Source: Microtetraspora sp. NBRC 13810 | Lineage (GTDB): Bacteria > Actinomycetota > Actinomycetes > Streptosporangiales > Streptosporangiaceae | DNA length: 64,000 nucleotides | NCBI RefSeq assembly: GCF_030268685.1 | Contig: NZ_BSRQ01000013.1 | Coordinates: 170,970 to 234,969 of the forward strand | Reading direction: 5' to 3' | Shown: piece after piece, positions 1 through 7,634 of the stretch | Position numbering within the stretch: the stretch's first letter is position 1 | Layout of the letters: every line of letters starts with the position of its first letter | Notes under the pieces: generated by a model | Seen by the model: the letters and a program-made list of their open reading frames with translations, nothing else | Database searches by the model: none | What the model was told of the DNA's origin: nothing | Made by a program: the position numbers and the translations under genes

Positions 1-89
1 CGCCACAACGCGGGCAACCCTAGGACCTTGTCGCCGGTGTCAAGGCAAGGCGTGTTTTATCCGGTTGCCTGGCCGGCGTCCGGTTCGCC

Positions 90-662
90 ATGCTCGGCGG
101 GATGGACATCCCCTACCGGCAGATCCGTGCCGCCTACACCGACGACTCCATCACCGTCTACCAGGCCTACGATCCGGCCATCGCGGCGCCCGCCGTGGCC
201 GCCCAGCGCTTCGTGCCGCCCTTCAAACGGGACCGGATGACCTGGATCAAACCGTCCTTCCTGTGGATGACGTACCGCTGCGGCTGGGCCACCAAGCCGG
301 GACAGACCAGGGTCCTGGCCATCGACATCACCCGGGACGGGTTCGCGTGGGCGCTCGCGCACTCCTGCCCCAGCCATCCCGACGACGGCATGGACCGCGC
401 GACCTGGCGGAGGCGGCTGCGCGAGAGCCCGGTCCGGATCCAGTGGGACCCGGAACGCGACCCGCGGCACGACGCCCTGCCGTACCGGTCGATCCAGGTC
501 GGCCTCTCCGGCGAGGCCGTCACCCGCTACCTCGACGAGTGGATCACGTCGATCACCGACGTCACCGGCCGGGTCCACGAGATCGGCCGGGCGCTCCGCG
601 ACGGCCGGGACGTCACCGGCATGCTGCCACCGGAACGCCCCTACCCCGTGGACCCCGCCTGA
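90..662 (+). CDS. DUF4291 family protein
   Basis: The protein has about 186-190 residues, the usual size for DUF4291, a family of unknown function common in actinobacteria and fungi. Family hallmarks visible are the N-terminal RQIRAAYTDDSITVYQAY segment, the central WIKPSFLWMTYRCGW block and the closing VTRYLDEWITSITDVT region. No signal peptide or membrane segment is seen. Two starts are possible, ATG at 90 or ATG at 102; the second gives the N-terminus typical of the family. The last 22 bases overlap the 3' end of the convergent glycosidase gene. The family assignment is from recalled motifs; nothing in the sequence gives a biochemical role. Confidence 0.85.
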   Translation: MLGGMDIPYRQIRAAYTDDSITVYQAYDPAIAAPAVAAQRFVPPFKRDRMTWIKPSFLWMTYRCGWATKPGQTRVLAIDITRDGFAWALAHSCPSHPDDGMDRATWRRRLRESPVRIQWDPERDPRHDALPYRSIQVGLSGEAVTRYLDEWITSITDVTGRVHEIGRALRDGRDVTGMLPPERPYPVDPA

Positions 663-2140
663 CGGTCGCTCCACCTGATCTCGTACGGCCTGAGGGTGAA
701 GTCCCTGCCGTCCACGGTCGTGCGGACCTGCTTGTCGCTGGTGTTGACCAGCACCAGCCGCCGCGACTGCGCCAGCACCCGGACCTTCGGATCGGACGAG
801 GTGACCGGTTCGAGCCGCACCCCGGCGGGGAACCATCTGGCGAAGTCGCCCACCAGCCGGCCGGTCGGCGTCGAGGCGCCCGTCCGCGGGTCCCACATGC
901 AGCCCTGGCAGGCGCCGTCCTTCTCCTGCGGGTTCCAGTACAGCGCCGTGGCGGCGCCGCTCCGCGCGAACTCGATCATCGAGGCGGCCTGTACGGCGAG
1001 CCGCATCGGCTCGGCCCACGTGGTGCCGTCCTCGGGGGCGAAGTACCACTCCGACCACCACACCGGCAGGCCACCACTCTTGTCCCGCAGCCAGTCGGTG
1101 ACCGCGCCGAACTTGCTCAGCGCGCCGAACGCGTCCGGCAGCAGCTCGTGCGCGTCGGTCAGCGAGGCGCCGTCCACGACGACGAAGTCCGCCCCCTTCT
1201 TGTGCTCGAACCAGTAGTCGAAGGCGTCCAGCACGTTCTGGTTGACGACTCCCCACGGCCCCCGCAGCTCGGACTCGCCGGTCTTGTTGCTGTCGAACCC
1301 GAGATACGGCCCGCCGATCTTGGCATCGGGCCGGACCGCCTTCACCGCGTCGTACACCTTGTTGTAGAGCTCGGTGTAGCCCTTGTAGTCCGCCGGCTTG
1401 GAGTGGTCCTTCCAGAAGCCCTTGAACTCGTTCCACACCATGAAGTACTCGACGTCGGTGTACCGCTCGGCGACCGCCGCCGACAGCTCGGCGAAGTCGT
1501 CGAAGTGCTCGGGGTAGGGGGCGTCCTCCAGGTGCTCGTCCCAGGCCGACTCCTCGGTCGGTCCCTGCGGGCCGCCCTTCATCCAGTCGGGCGCGCAGCA
1601 CAGTGTGATGACCTGCGTGCCGCCGGACTCCTTCATCAGGGTCGTCCGGCTGTCGAGGTCCTCCCAGAAGTACTCCTGCGGGTACGGCTCGGGGTTGAGC
1701 GCGCCGAAGCCCATGATGTGCTGGTTCTGCAGCATCGGCGTGGCGGCGAGCTCCCGGCTCACGTCCCGCTCGAAGCGGTCGGTGACGTTGTTGGCGCTCA
1801 CGCCGGTGTGCGTGAACCCCCAGCGCGGCCAGCCGGGATCCACCGCGGGCGGCTTCCCGGCCTTCCCGCCGGACGCCTCCCCGCCGGGCGACGCCGGCGC
1901 GGCGGCGGGCCGCCGCGGGTCCGAAGCCGCCCGGTCCGCGGGCCCGTCCGCGGAGCATCCCGCCACCGCGACCGCGATCGCGGCCACCCCGGCGACCAGG
2001 GCGATCCGGCCAGGACGCCGCCATGCCGATCCCGCACGTCCCGACACCGGATCCTCCACCCCACGCGCATCGTGCACTTCGCTTAGAGCGTTCCACGAAC
2101 GGCTCACCTGCGGCTCATCCGGCCCAGGGTTCACAGACAA
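641..2140 (-). CDS. GH39-like secreted glycoside hydrolase lipoprotein
   Basis: Product of about 499 residues. After an N-terminal hydrophilic stretch comes RRPGRIALVAGVAAIAVAVAGC, an atypically internal signal segment ending in a lipobox-type cysteine, then a low-complexity Ala/Pro/Gly linker. The rest looks like a clan A (beta/alpha)8 glycosidase: WNEFKGFW carries the probable acid/base Glu after Asn, and PVWWSEWYF the probable nucleophile Glu. It resembles GH39-type xylosidase/iduronidase-like proteins, but the substrate cannot be read from sequence. The start is uncertain. TTG at 2140 gives the longest form, GTG at 2134 is an alternative, and an internal GTG nearer the signal sequence would fit a lipoprotein better. 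It probably follows the upstream membrane protein in one transcript (32-bp gap). Confidence 0.75.
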   Translation of the reverse strand: MSVNPGPDEPQVSRSWNALSEVHDARGVEDPVSGRAGSAWRRPGRIALVAGVAAIAVAVAGCSADGPADRAASDPRRPAAAPASPGGEASGGKAGKPPAVDPGWPRWGFTHTGVSANNVTDRFERDVSRELAATPMLQNQHIMGFGALNPEPYPQEYFWEDLDSRTTLMKESGGTQVITLCCAPDWMKGGPQGPTEESAWDEHLEDAPYPEHFDDFAELSAAVAERYTDVEYFMVWNEFKGFWKDHSKPADYKGYTELYNKVYDAVKAVRPDAKIGGPYLGFDSNKTGESELRGPWGVVNQNVLDAFDYWFEHKKGADFVVVDGASLTDAHELLPDAFGALSKFGAVTDWLRDKSGGLPVWWSEWYFAPEDGTTWAEPMRLAVQAASMIEFARSGAATALYWNPQEKDGACQGCMWDPRTGASTPTGRLVGDFARWFPAGVRLEPVTSSDPKVRVLAQSRRLVLVNTSDKQVRTTVDGRDFTLRPYEIRWSDRQAGSTG

Positions 2141-2172
2141 GTGTTATGGGCGCCCGTACCGCCGGTGGCCGC

Positions 2173-2877
2173 TCAGCCCAGGAGCGGTCCGAGGAGCCAG
2201 CCGACGCCCAGCGGCACGAGCACGGAGACGATGCCCAGCAGGAACGCGTACCCGCAGCCACGGCTGCCGTCCACCCGGTTGGCCCGGGTCACCCCTTCGC
2301 CGGGCCCGCGCCACAGCGGGCGCGGTTCCAGGACCAGGAACAGCAGCGCCCCCACCTGCCCGACCGTGAACATCCAGAACCAGGCCCACCGGTTGGCCAG
2401 GCGCGGCGTGGACCCCAGCATGAGCACGAAGGCGGCCACCCACGCGGCGGCGATCCACCACAGGCTCGAACCGCCGGGATACCGGAAGGGCCAGTCGGGG
2501 AGGATCCCACCGAAGTCGCCCCTTCGCGCTTCCCGCACCACGGACGGCCGGGCGGGCACGCGGTCCAGGTCGGCCCGGAGCCGCGCCTCCGTGTACGTCC
2601 CCACGGAGTCGGCGACCCAGCCCTCCACCTGGTACCAGGTCAGCGGCGACTGCGACCACACCAGAGCCACCACCTCCCCGGAGTCGCCGACGTCGTAACT
2701 CACCCGATCGACCTGACCGGCCACCACGGCCCCGCGGAACTGCTCGACGGTCCGCGAGAAGGGAACACTGCTCGCCCCGGTGACCAGAACACCCCACGCC
2801 AGCACCGCCAGCAGCAGGACCCGAACGCCGAAACCCACCCCGCGTAGAACCCGCACCCCTAAATCAGAGTCCACCAC
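2173..2877 (-). CDS. hypothetical four-helix membrane protein
   Basis: 234 residues, GTG start. Hydrophobic segments lie near residues 17-37, 138-156, 166-183 and 210-231, predicting a membrane protein. Between the first and second segments is an extracytoplasmic-like domain of about 100 residues rich in Val, Asp and Arg (SVPFSRTVEQFRGAVVAGQVDRVSYD) that resembles the small soluble domains of uncharacterised actinobacterial membrane proteins. I do not recognise a family. It lies 32 bp upstream of the GH39-like lipoprotein on the same strand, so co-transcription is likely, but no functional link is evident. Confidence 0.7.
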   Translation of the reverse strand: MVDSDLGVRVLRGVGFGVRVLLLAVLAWGVLVTGASSVPFSRTVEQFRGAVVAGQVDRVSYDVGDSGEVVALVWSQSPLTWYQVEGWVADSVGTYTEARLRADLDRVPARPSVVREARRGDFGGILPDWPFRYPGGSSLWWIAAAWVAAFVLMLGSTPRLANRWAWFWMFTVGQVGALLFLVLEPRPLWRGPGEGVTRANRVDGSRGCGYAFLLGIVSVLVPLGVGWLLGPLLG

Positions 2878-2990
2878 CCATACCTACCTCACCCGCCCGC
2901 CCCCTGGAGCGTCTCCGGGCGGCCGAGCAGGCGAACGGCCGAGCGGCTGCAGCCCGGCCCGTCGCCCTTCCCGGCCTCCGCCCCGGCGAC

Positions 2991-3020
2991 CTCGCCGGGT
3001 GTCGCCGGGTGTCGCCGGGT
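2991..3020. repeat. 10-bp tandem repeat abutting the PucR stop codon
   Basis: Three copies of a GTCGCCGGGT unit (first base of copy one differs) run directly into the stop codon of the PucR-type gene, whose TGA occupies 3020-3022 on the minus strand. One of several gene-end minisatellites in this window. Confidence 0.8.
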
Positions 3021-4762
3021 CAGGCGAGGCGGAGTTGGAGGGTGACGACCAGGCGTTCGTCGGGGTCCGCGAGGTCCAGGCCGAAGACCTCGTGGATGCG
3101 TCTGAGGCGGTAGCGGAAGGTGTTGGGGTGGACGCCGACGCGGTCGGCGGCGACGGCGACGTCGCCGAAGGCGTCGAGGTAGGCGCGGACGGTGGCCACC
3201 CAGGAGGTGCCCTTCTCCGCGTCCTGGGCGGCGAGCCCGGTGAGCCCGCCCTCGCGCAGCCCGTGGAACTCCGGATGCTCGCGCAGCAGGCCGCGCAGCC
3301 GTTCGAGGGTGACCCGGGCCCGGACGTCGTCGATCCCGGCGACGGCGGGGCCCGTCCCGCCCGCCATCAGGTCGAGCACCTGGTCGGCCTCGCGGCAGGA
3401 GGACTCGACTCCGGCCAGGTCGGGTACGGCGGCGCCGAGGCCGGCGTGCACGGCCAGCCGCAGGGTCGTCGCCGCGCGTTCGACCACCTTCGCGGCGAGT
3501 TCGCGTGCCAGGTCCGGATCGCCCACCAGCGCGTAGGCGCGTCCGCCGCTCGCCGCGCAGGCGACGCGGCGGTGATAGGCGGCGGCCGTGAGCGTGACGA
3601 AGTCGGCCACCCGCCGCGCGGCGGCGACCTCGTCGGCCCAGCCGGCCATACCGGCAGAACCGACCCCACCAACAGAACCGACGTAACCGACCGAACCGAC
3701 CGAACCGACGGAGCCGACCGAACCGGCTGCACCGGTCAGGGAGGCCGGGGACGCGGGGGAGGCAGGGAAGACCGGCGATCCCGAGGATGCCGGGGAGGCC
3801 GGGACGTTCATGGCCGGGCCGTCGGGGGCGAAGGCGATGACGGTCATCGGGCCCGCGGGGGCGAGGCCCAGGGTCTCCCTGGTGAGCAGGCTCGTCGCGC
3901 GGCCGTCGAGGACGGCGAGCAGGGCGGCGTCGCCGCGCCTGCGCGCGGGGGCGGCGGCGCGGGAGGTGAGCAGGTCGAGCGCGACGAGGCCGGCGGCCGA
4001 GCGCAGGGCGCGTTCGGCTTCGGGGCCCAGCGGGCGTTCGCCCTCCACGACCCAGACGCTGCCCAGCGGCTCGCCTCCGGCCCGGACGGCGACGGCGAGG
4101 CGCGGGCGGTAGCCGGGGGCGTCGAAGGCCGGGACCTTCACCACCTCCTCGCCGCGCCACAGGCGGTGGAACACGCCGGCGTCCCGCAGGTTCCTGACCC
4201 ACTCCCCGGGCACCCGCCGTTCCAGGATGACCTGCCGCCTGGGCGGGTCGGTCGGGTGGCCGAGGTTGGAGTACGCGAGGACGCGGCTGTGCGGGTCCTC
4301 GATCGTGGTGGCGCCGCCGACGGTGGCGGCGACGGTGTCGGCCAGCCGGAACAGGTCGCCGAGCGGCTCGTGCGGGCCGAGATGGGACGCGGCGGACGCG
4401 GCCTGGAGCGAGGTGTGCAGGCGGCCCCAGGAGAGCGCGTGGCCGGCGGTGAGCAGCGCGACCCCGGCGCGTTCGGCTTCGACGAGGGTGCCCGGCTCGA
4501 CCGGCGGCCGGAAGATCGCCGCCGCCGCGCCCGCCGCGCCGAGCGCGCGCAGCAGCTCGGTCCTGGCCGAGGGCGTGTCGACTCCGGCGGCCAGCACGAC
4601 CGCGTCCGGCGACGGGTCGAGAATGGCGGGCGCGCCGACCATCACGTTCAGGCCGCGCGGGGCGGCCAGCACGTCGAGACCGGCGTGCTCGGCGACCAGC
4701 CGCAGGCTCATCGAGGGCAGGGGAGAAGCTGGTGCGATAGGCGGGGTCAGATGAATTGTCAT
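3020..4762 (-). CDS. PucR family transcriptional regulator
   Basis: About 580 residues from ATG at 4762 (a later ATG at 4711 is also plausible). The layout matches PucR/CdaR regulators: an N-terminal PucR-type sensor region beginning SLRLVAEHAGLDVLAA, a central GGDEF-like region, and a C-terminal HTH_30 motif (YLDAFGDVAVAADRVGVHP followed by NTFRYRLRRIHEVFGLDL). Such proteins usually activate purine, amino-acid or peptide catabolic genes next to them, which fits the divergent RidA/dehydratase/peptidase operon. Odd feature: between the sensor and central region the protein contains a Gly-Ser-Val and Ala-Ser-Pro low-complexity insert, encoded by 9-bp tandem repeats at roughly 3650-3790. This looks like repeat expansion inside the coding sequence. 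Confidence 0.85.
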   Translation of the reverse strand: MTIHLTPPIAPASPLPSMSLRLVAEHAGLDVLAAPRGLNVMVGAPAILDPSPDAVVLAAGVDTPSARTELLRALGAAGAAAAIFRPPVEPGTLVEAERAGVALLTAGHALSWGRLHTSLQAASAASHLGPHEPLGDLFRLADTVAATVGGATTIEDPHSRVLAYSNLGHPTDPPRRQVILERRVPGEWVRNLRDAGVFHRLWRGEEVVKVPAFDAPGYRPRLAVAVRAGGEPLGSVWVVEGERPLGPEAERALRSAAGLVALDLLTSRAAAPARRRGDAALLAVLDGRATSLLTRETLGLAPAGPMTVIAFAPDGPAMNVPASPASSGSPVFPASPASPASLTGAAGSVGSVGSVGSVGYVGSVGGVGSAGMAGWADEVAAARRVADFVTLTAAAYHRRVACAASGGRAYALVGDPDLARELAAKVVERAATTLRLAVHAGLGAAVPDLAGVESSCREADQVLDLMAGGTGPAVAGIDDVRARVTLERLRGLLREHPEFHGLREGGLTGLAAQDAEKGTSWVATVRAYLDAFGDVAVAADRVGVHPNTFRYRLRRIHEVFGLDLADPDERLVVTLQLRLA

Positions 4763-4850
4763 GGCAACAACCAGTTCGTTCTGCGGATAGTCCGACAGCC
4801 GGGCCGGAAGTCTGGCCGGAAGCACGAGACCCGTGGCCGCCGGGCGCGAT

Positions 4851-4863
4851 TACAGTCCCTGAC
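4851..4863 (+). promoter_or_regulatory. leaderless promoter -10 box for ridA-like gene
   Basis: TACAGT at 4851-4856 is followed by exactly 7 nt and then the ATG of the RidA gene. There is no Shine-Dalgarno sequence, so transcription probably starts at the ATG. Inferred from spacing only. Confidence 0.55.
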
Positions 4864-5226
4864 ATGCCTAGACCTCCTGCTCCGTACTCCTCCGCCCGGC
4901 GTGCCGGTGACCTGCTCTACGTCTCCGGTCAGCTCGGCTTCCACCCCGACGGCACGCTCCCCGAGGGGCTCGACGCGCAGACGCGGCAGGCGCTGGCCAA
5001 CCTGGACGCCGTGCTCACCGAGCACGGCCTGGGCCGTGGCGACGTCGTCAAGTGCCAGGTGTTCCTGGCCTCGATCGCGGACTGGTCGGCACTGAACTCC
5101 CTCTACGAGGAGTACTTCACCCCGCCGTACCCCGCCCGTTCCGCCTTCGGCGTGCAGCTCCATCCGGGCGCGCTGGTGGAGATCGAGGCCATCGCCGTCT
5201 ACCCCCGCCCGTCCGGCGCGTCGTGA
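4864..5226 (+). CDS. RidA family (YjgF/YER057c/UK114) protein
   Basis: 120 residues, standard RidA size. Recognisable features are AGDLLYVSGQLGF near the start, the LTEHGLGRGDVVKCQVFLASIADW middle and PARSAFGVQLHPGALVEIEAIA near the end. The conserved Arg (in PARSAF) and the Glu of VEIEA correspond to the imine-binding site of the deaminase subfamily. RidA enzymes hydrolyse reactive enamine/imine intermediates such as 2-aminoacrylate, which PLP-dependent Ser/Thr dehydratases release. The next gene is exactly such a dehydratase, and its ATG overlaps this stop codon by one base, so the pair is translationally coupled. ATG at 4864 is preferred over an upstream in-frame ATG because of the family N-terminus and the leaderless promoter spacing. 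Confidence 0.9.
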   Translation: MPRPPAPYSSARRAGDLLYVSGQLGFHPDGTLPEGLDAQTRQALANLDAVLTEHGLGRGDVVKCQVFLASIADWSALNSLYEEYFTPPYPARSAFGVQLHPGALVEIEAIAVYPRPSGAS

Positions 5227-6185
5227 TGCTCCCGACGATCGACGACGTCCGGCGGGCGCAGGCGGAACTGCGCGGCCGGGTCGTCCGCACGCCCGTGCTC
5301 GCCTCGGCGGCGCTGGACGAGCTGACCGGCTGCCCGACGCTGGCGAAGGCCGAATGCCTCCAGCTCACCGGCTCCTTCAAGGTGCGCGGCGCGCTGTACC
5401 GGATCAGCACCCTGCCCGCCGAAGCGCTCGCGGGCGGGCTCGTCACGGTCAGCGCGGGCAACGCGGCGCTGGGCGCGGCGCACGCCTGCCGCGAGCTCGG
5501 CGTCGAGCTCACCGTGGTGATGCCGGAGAAGGCGGTGCCCGAGAAGCTGGCCGCGGTCGAGGCGCTCGGCGCGACCGTGGTCAAGGACGGCGTCACCAGC
5601 TCGGCCGTCGCCTTCGAACGCGCCGAGGTCCTGCGGGCCGAGCGCGGCCTGACCTTCGTGCACCCCTTCGACGACCCCATGGTCATCGCGGGCGCGGCGA
5701 CCGCGACGCTCGAACTGCTGGAGGACCACCCCCGCCTGGAGCGCCTGCTGGTCCCGTGCTCGGGCGGCGGGCTGCTGGCCGGCGCGATCATGGCGGCCCG
5801 TACGGCGGGCTCGTCCGTCGAGATCGTCGGGGTGCAGCCGTCGGGCGCCGACGGCATCGTGCGCTCGCTCGCGGCCGGCCGGCCGGTCGCGCCGCCGGCG
5901 ATCTCCACCATCGCCGACGGCCTCACCGCCCCGAAGCCCGGCGAGGTCAACCTGTCGGTCATCTCCGACGCGGGGATCCGCGTCCTCACCGTCGGCGAGG
6001 AGGCCATCCACACCGCGCTGGGCCAGGTGGTCCGCGCGCTGCGGGTCGTCGTCGAGCCGTCGGCCGCGGTGGGCCTGGCCGCGCTGTCGGTCCACGCCGG
6101 GTTGCGCGACGGCGCCCGTACCGGGCTGCTGCTGTCGGGAAGCAACGTCAACTGGCGACTGCTAGCCGAAGGAGTGATCTTCTGA
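5226..6185 (+). CDS. PLP-dependent serine/threonine dehydratase
   Basis: 319 residues, fold-type II PLP enzyme. The Schiff-base lysine is in GSFKVRGA near residue 56, and the phosphate-binding glycine loop is CSGGGLLAG near residue 180. No C-terminal ACT regulatory domain is present, so this is the short catabolic or racemase-like type rather than biosynthetic IlvA. It should convert serine or threonine to 2-oxoacids plus ammonia, with RidA clearing the imine by-product. The gene overlaps ridA upstream (TGATG) and the peptidase downstream (CTGA), forming a coupled three-gene operon. Serine racemase activity is an alternative that sequence alone cannot exclude. Confidence 0.88.
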   Translation: MLPTIDDVRRAQAELRGRVVRTPVLASAALDELTGCPTLAKAECLQLTGSFKVRGALYRISTLPAEALAGGLVTVSAGNAALGAAHACRELGVELTVVMPEKAVPEKLAAVEALGATVVKDGVTSSAVAFERAEVLRAERGLTFVHPFDDPMVIAGAATATLELLEDHPRLERLLVPCSGGGLLAGAIMAARTAGSSVEIVGVQPSGADGIVRSLAAGRPVAPPAISTIADGLTAPKPGEVNLSVISDAGIRVLTVGEEAIHTALGQVVRALRVVVEPSAAVGLAALSVHAGLRDGARTGLLLSGSNVNWRLLAEGVIF

Positions 6186-7513
6186 ACATCTATCCGCACG
6201 TCCTGGTCAGCAACGACGGCCGCACCCGGGTCCCCTGTGAGGCCGGCTGGTTCCCCGTGCCGGAGAACCGCCGCGTGCCCGGGTCCAGGACGATCGACCT
6301 CGCCTTCGCCCGTATCCGCAGCACCTCGCCCGACCCCGGCCCGCCGCTGGTCTACCTGGAGGGCGGCCCCGGCGGGTCGGGCCTCCAGACGTGGGCGCAG
6401 CAGCCCGAGCGCTACCTGTGCTTCCTGGAGTTCGGCGACGTGATCGCCCTGGACCAGCGCGGCATCGGGCTGTCGAGGCCCAACCTGACCGGGCCGTTCC
6501 GGCTCGACCTGCCGCTGGACCGGGTGGTCACCCGCGAGGAGTACCTCGCCGAGCACCTGGCCAAGGCGGCGGAGACCGCGGCCTTCTGGCGGGAGCGCGG
6601 CACCGACCTCGACGGCTACACCACAGAGGAGAACGCGGACGACGTCGCGGAGCTGATGACGGCGCTCGGCTACGACACCTTCCGCACCTCCGGCGGCTCC
6701 TACGGCTCCCACCTGTCGCTGTCGGTGATCCGCAGGCACGGCGAGCGGATCGACCGCAGCCTCATCTACGGCGTCGAGGGACCGGACGACACCTTCAAGC
6801 TGCCGAGCGCCACCGACCGCCATCTGGGCCGGCTCGCCGAGCTCGCGGCGGAGGCGCCCGAGCTGGACGGGCGGGTGCCCGACCTGCTGGGCCTGATGCG
6901 CCGGGTGTTCGACCGCCTGAGCAAGGAACCGGCCGTGGTGGACGGGCTGGTGATCGGCGAGTTCGACGTCAAGGCCCTCACCGCGACCGGGATGGGCTTC
7001 CACCCGTTCCTGAAGATGCTGCCCAGGCTCTTCCTGGCGATGGAGTCCGGCGACTTCACCTGGTGGGCGGGACACGTCAGGAAGCAGCGGACGGCACCCG
7101 TCGACAACCTGATGGCGCTGGTCATGGACTCCGCCTCGGGGGCCACCGCCGAGCGGCTGCACCGGATCGAGCGGGAGACGTCGCTCCTGGACGACCTGAT
7201 GAACTTCCCCTTCCCGCACATCGGCGAGGCGGTCGGCGCGCCGGACCTGGGGGACGGGTTCAGGGCTCCGGTCAGCTCCGCCGTACCGGCTCTCTTCATG
7301 AACGGCACGCTCGACGGGCGCACGCCGGAGACCAACGCGCTCGCCGTCATGAAGGGCTTCGCCAACAGTCATCTCATCCTCGCCGAGAACGCCGCGCACC
7401 AGGCGGTGCACAACCTGCCCGAGGTCTTCGGAGCGGTCAGGGACTTCATGCACGGCCGTCCGGTGACCCTGATGGACGTGCGGCTGGACTTCACCTTCGA
7501 ACCGGCTCCGTGA
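6182..7513 (+). CDS. S33 family proline iminopeptidase-like alpha/beta hydrolase
   Basis: About 443 residues. An oxyanion-loop motif YLEGGPGGSG is near residue 60 and the nucleophile elbow is SGGSYGSH, both typical of S33 prolyl/tripeptidyl aminopeptidases. The remaining triad is probably Asp in NGTLDGRTP and His in AAHQAVHN near the C-terminus. It should release N-terminal Pro or other residues from small peptides. No signal peptide is seen, so it is cytoplasmic. Start: no ATG, GTG or TTG lies near the 5' end; AAGGAG at 6169-6174 precedes a CTG at 6182 that overlaps the dehydratase stop as CTGA. CTG is therefore the likely initiation codon. Confidence 0.85.
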   Translation: MNIYPHVLVSNDGRTRVPCEAGWFPVPENRRVPGSRTIDLAFARIRSTSPDPGPPLVYLEGGPGGSGLQTWAQQPERYLCFLEFGDVIALDQRGIGLSRPNLTGPFRLDLPLDRVVTREEYLAEHLAKAAETAAFWRERGTDLDGYTTEENADDVAELMTALGYDTFRTSGGSYGSHLSLSVIRRHGERIDRSLIYGVEGPDDTFKLPSATDRHLGRLAELAAEAPELDGRVPDLLGLMRRVFDRLSKEPAVVDGLVIGEFDVKALTATGMGFHPFLKMLPRLFLAMESGDFTWWAGHVRKQRTAPVDNLMALVMDSASGATAERLHRIERETSLLDDLMNFPFPHIGEAVGAPDLGDGFRAPVSSAVPALFMNGTLDGRTPETNALAVMKGFANSHLILAENAAHQAVHNLPEVFGAVRDFMHGRPVTLMDVRLDFTFEPAP

Positions 7514-7515
7514 CC

Positions 7516-7551
7516 GTGATCCCGGTGATCCCGGTGATCCCGGTGATCCCT
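7516..7551. repeat. 9-bp tandem repeat just after the S33 peptidase stop codon
   Basis: Four consecutive GTGATCCCG units (last base of copy four differs) begin two bases after the TGA at 7511-7513. Confidence 0.85.
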
Positions 7552-7556
7552 TGACG

Positions 7557-7589
7557 GCAGGGCCCTCGGCGGGATCCCGGGGGCCCTGC
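7557..7589. terminator. bidirectional hairpin terminator
   Basis: GCAGGGCCC at 7557-7565 pairs perfectly with GGGCCCTGC at 7581-7589 between two convergent genes. A short T-rich stretch follows on the plus side. Confidence 0.65.
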
Positions 7590-7634
7590 TGCTTTCCTGA
7601 GCGGCTTGCCTGAGCGGCTTGCCGAGCGGCTTGG

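Noticed and set aside
57..2096. 679-codon open frame on the minus strand, and a similar long plus-strand frame, across the DUF4291 and glycosidase genes
   Set aside because: Arg/Gly/Ala-rich low-complexity translations caused by high GC; they are antisense or frame-shifted images of the recognised genes.
6391..7554. 387-codon plus-strand frame inside the S33 peptidase gene ending in a valine-isoleucine-proline repeat
   Set aside because: Out-of-frame image of the peptidase; the VIP repeat is a by-product of the 9-bp tandem repeat.
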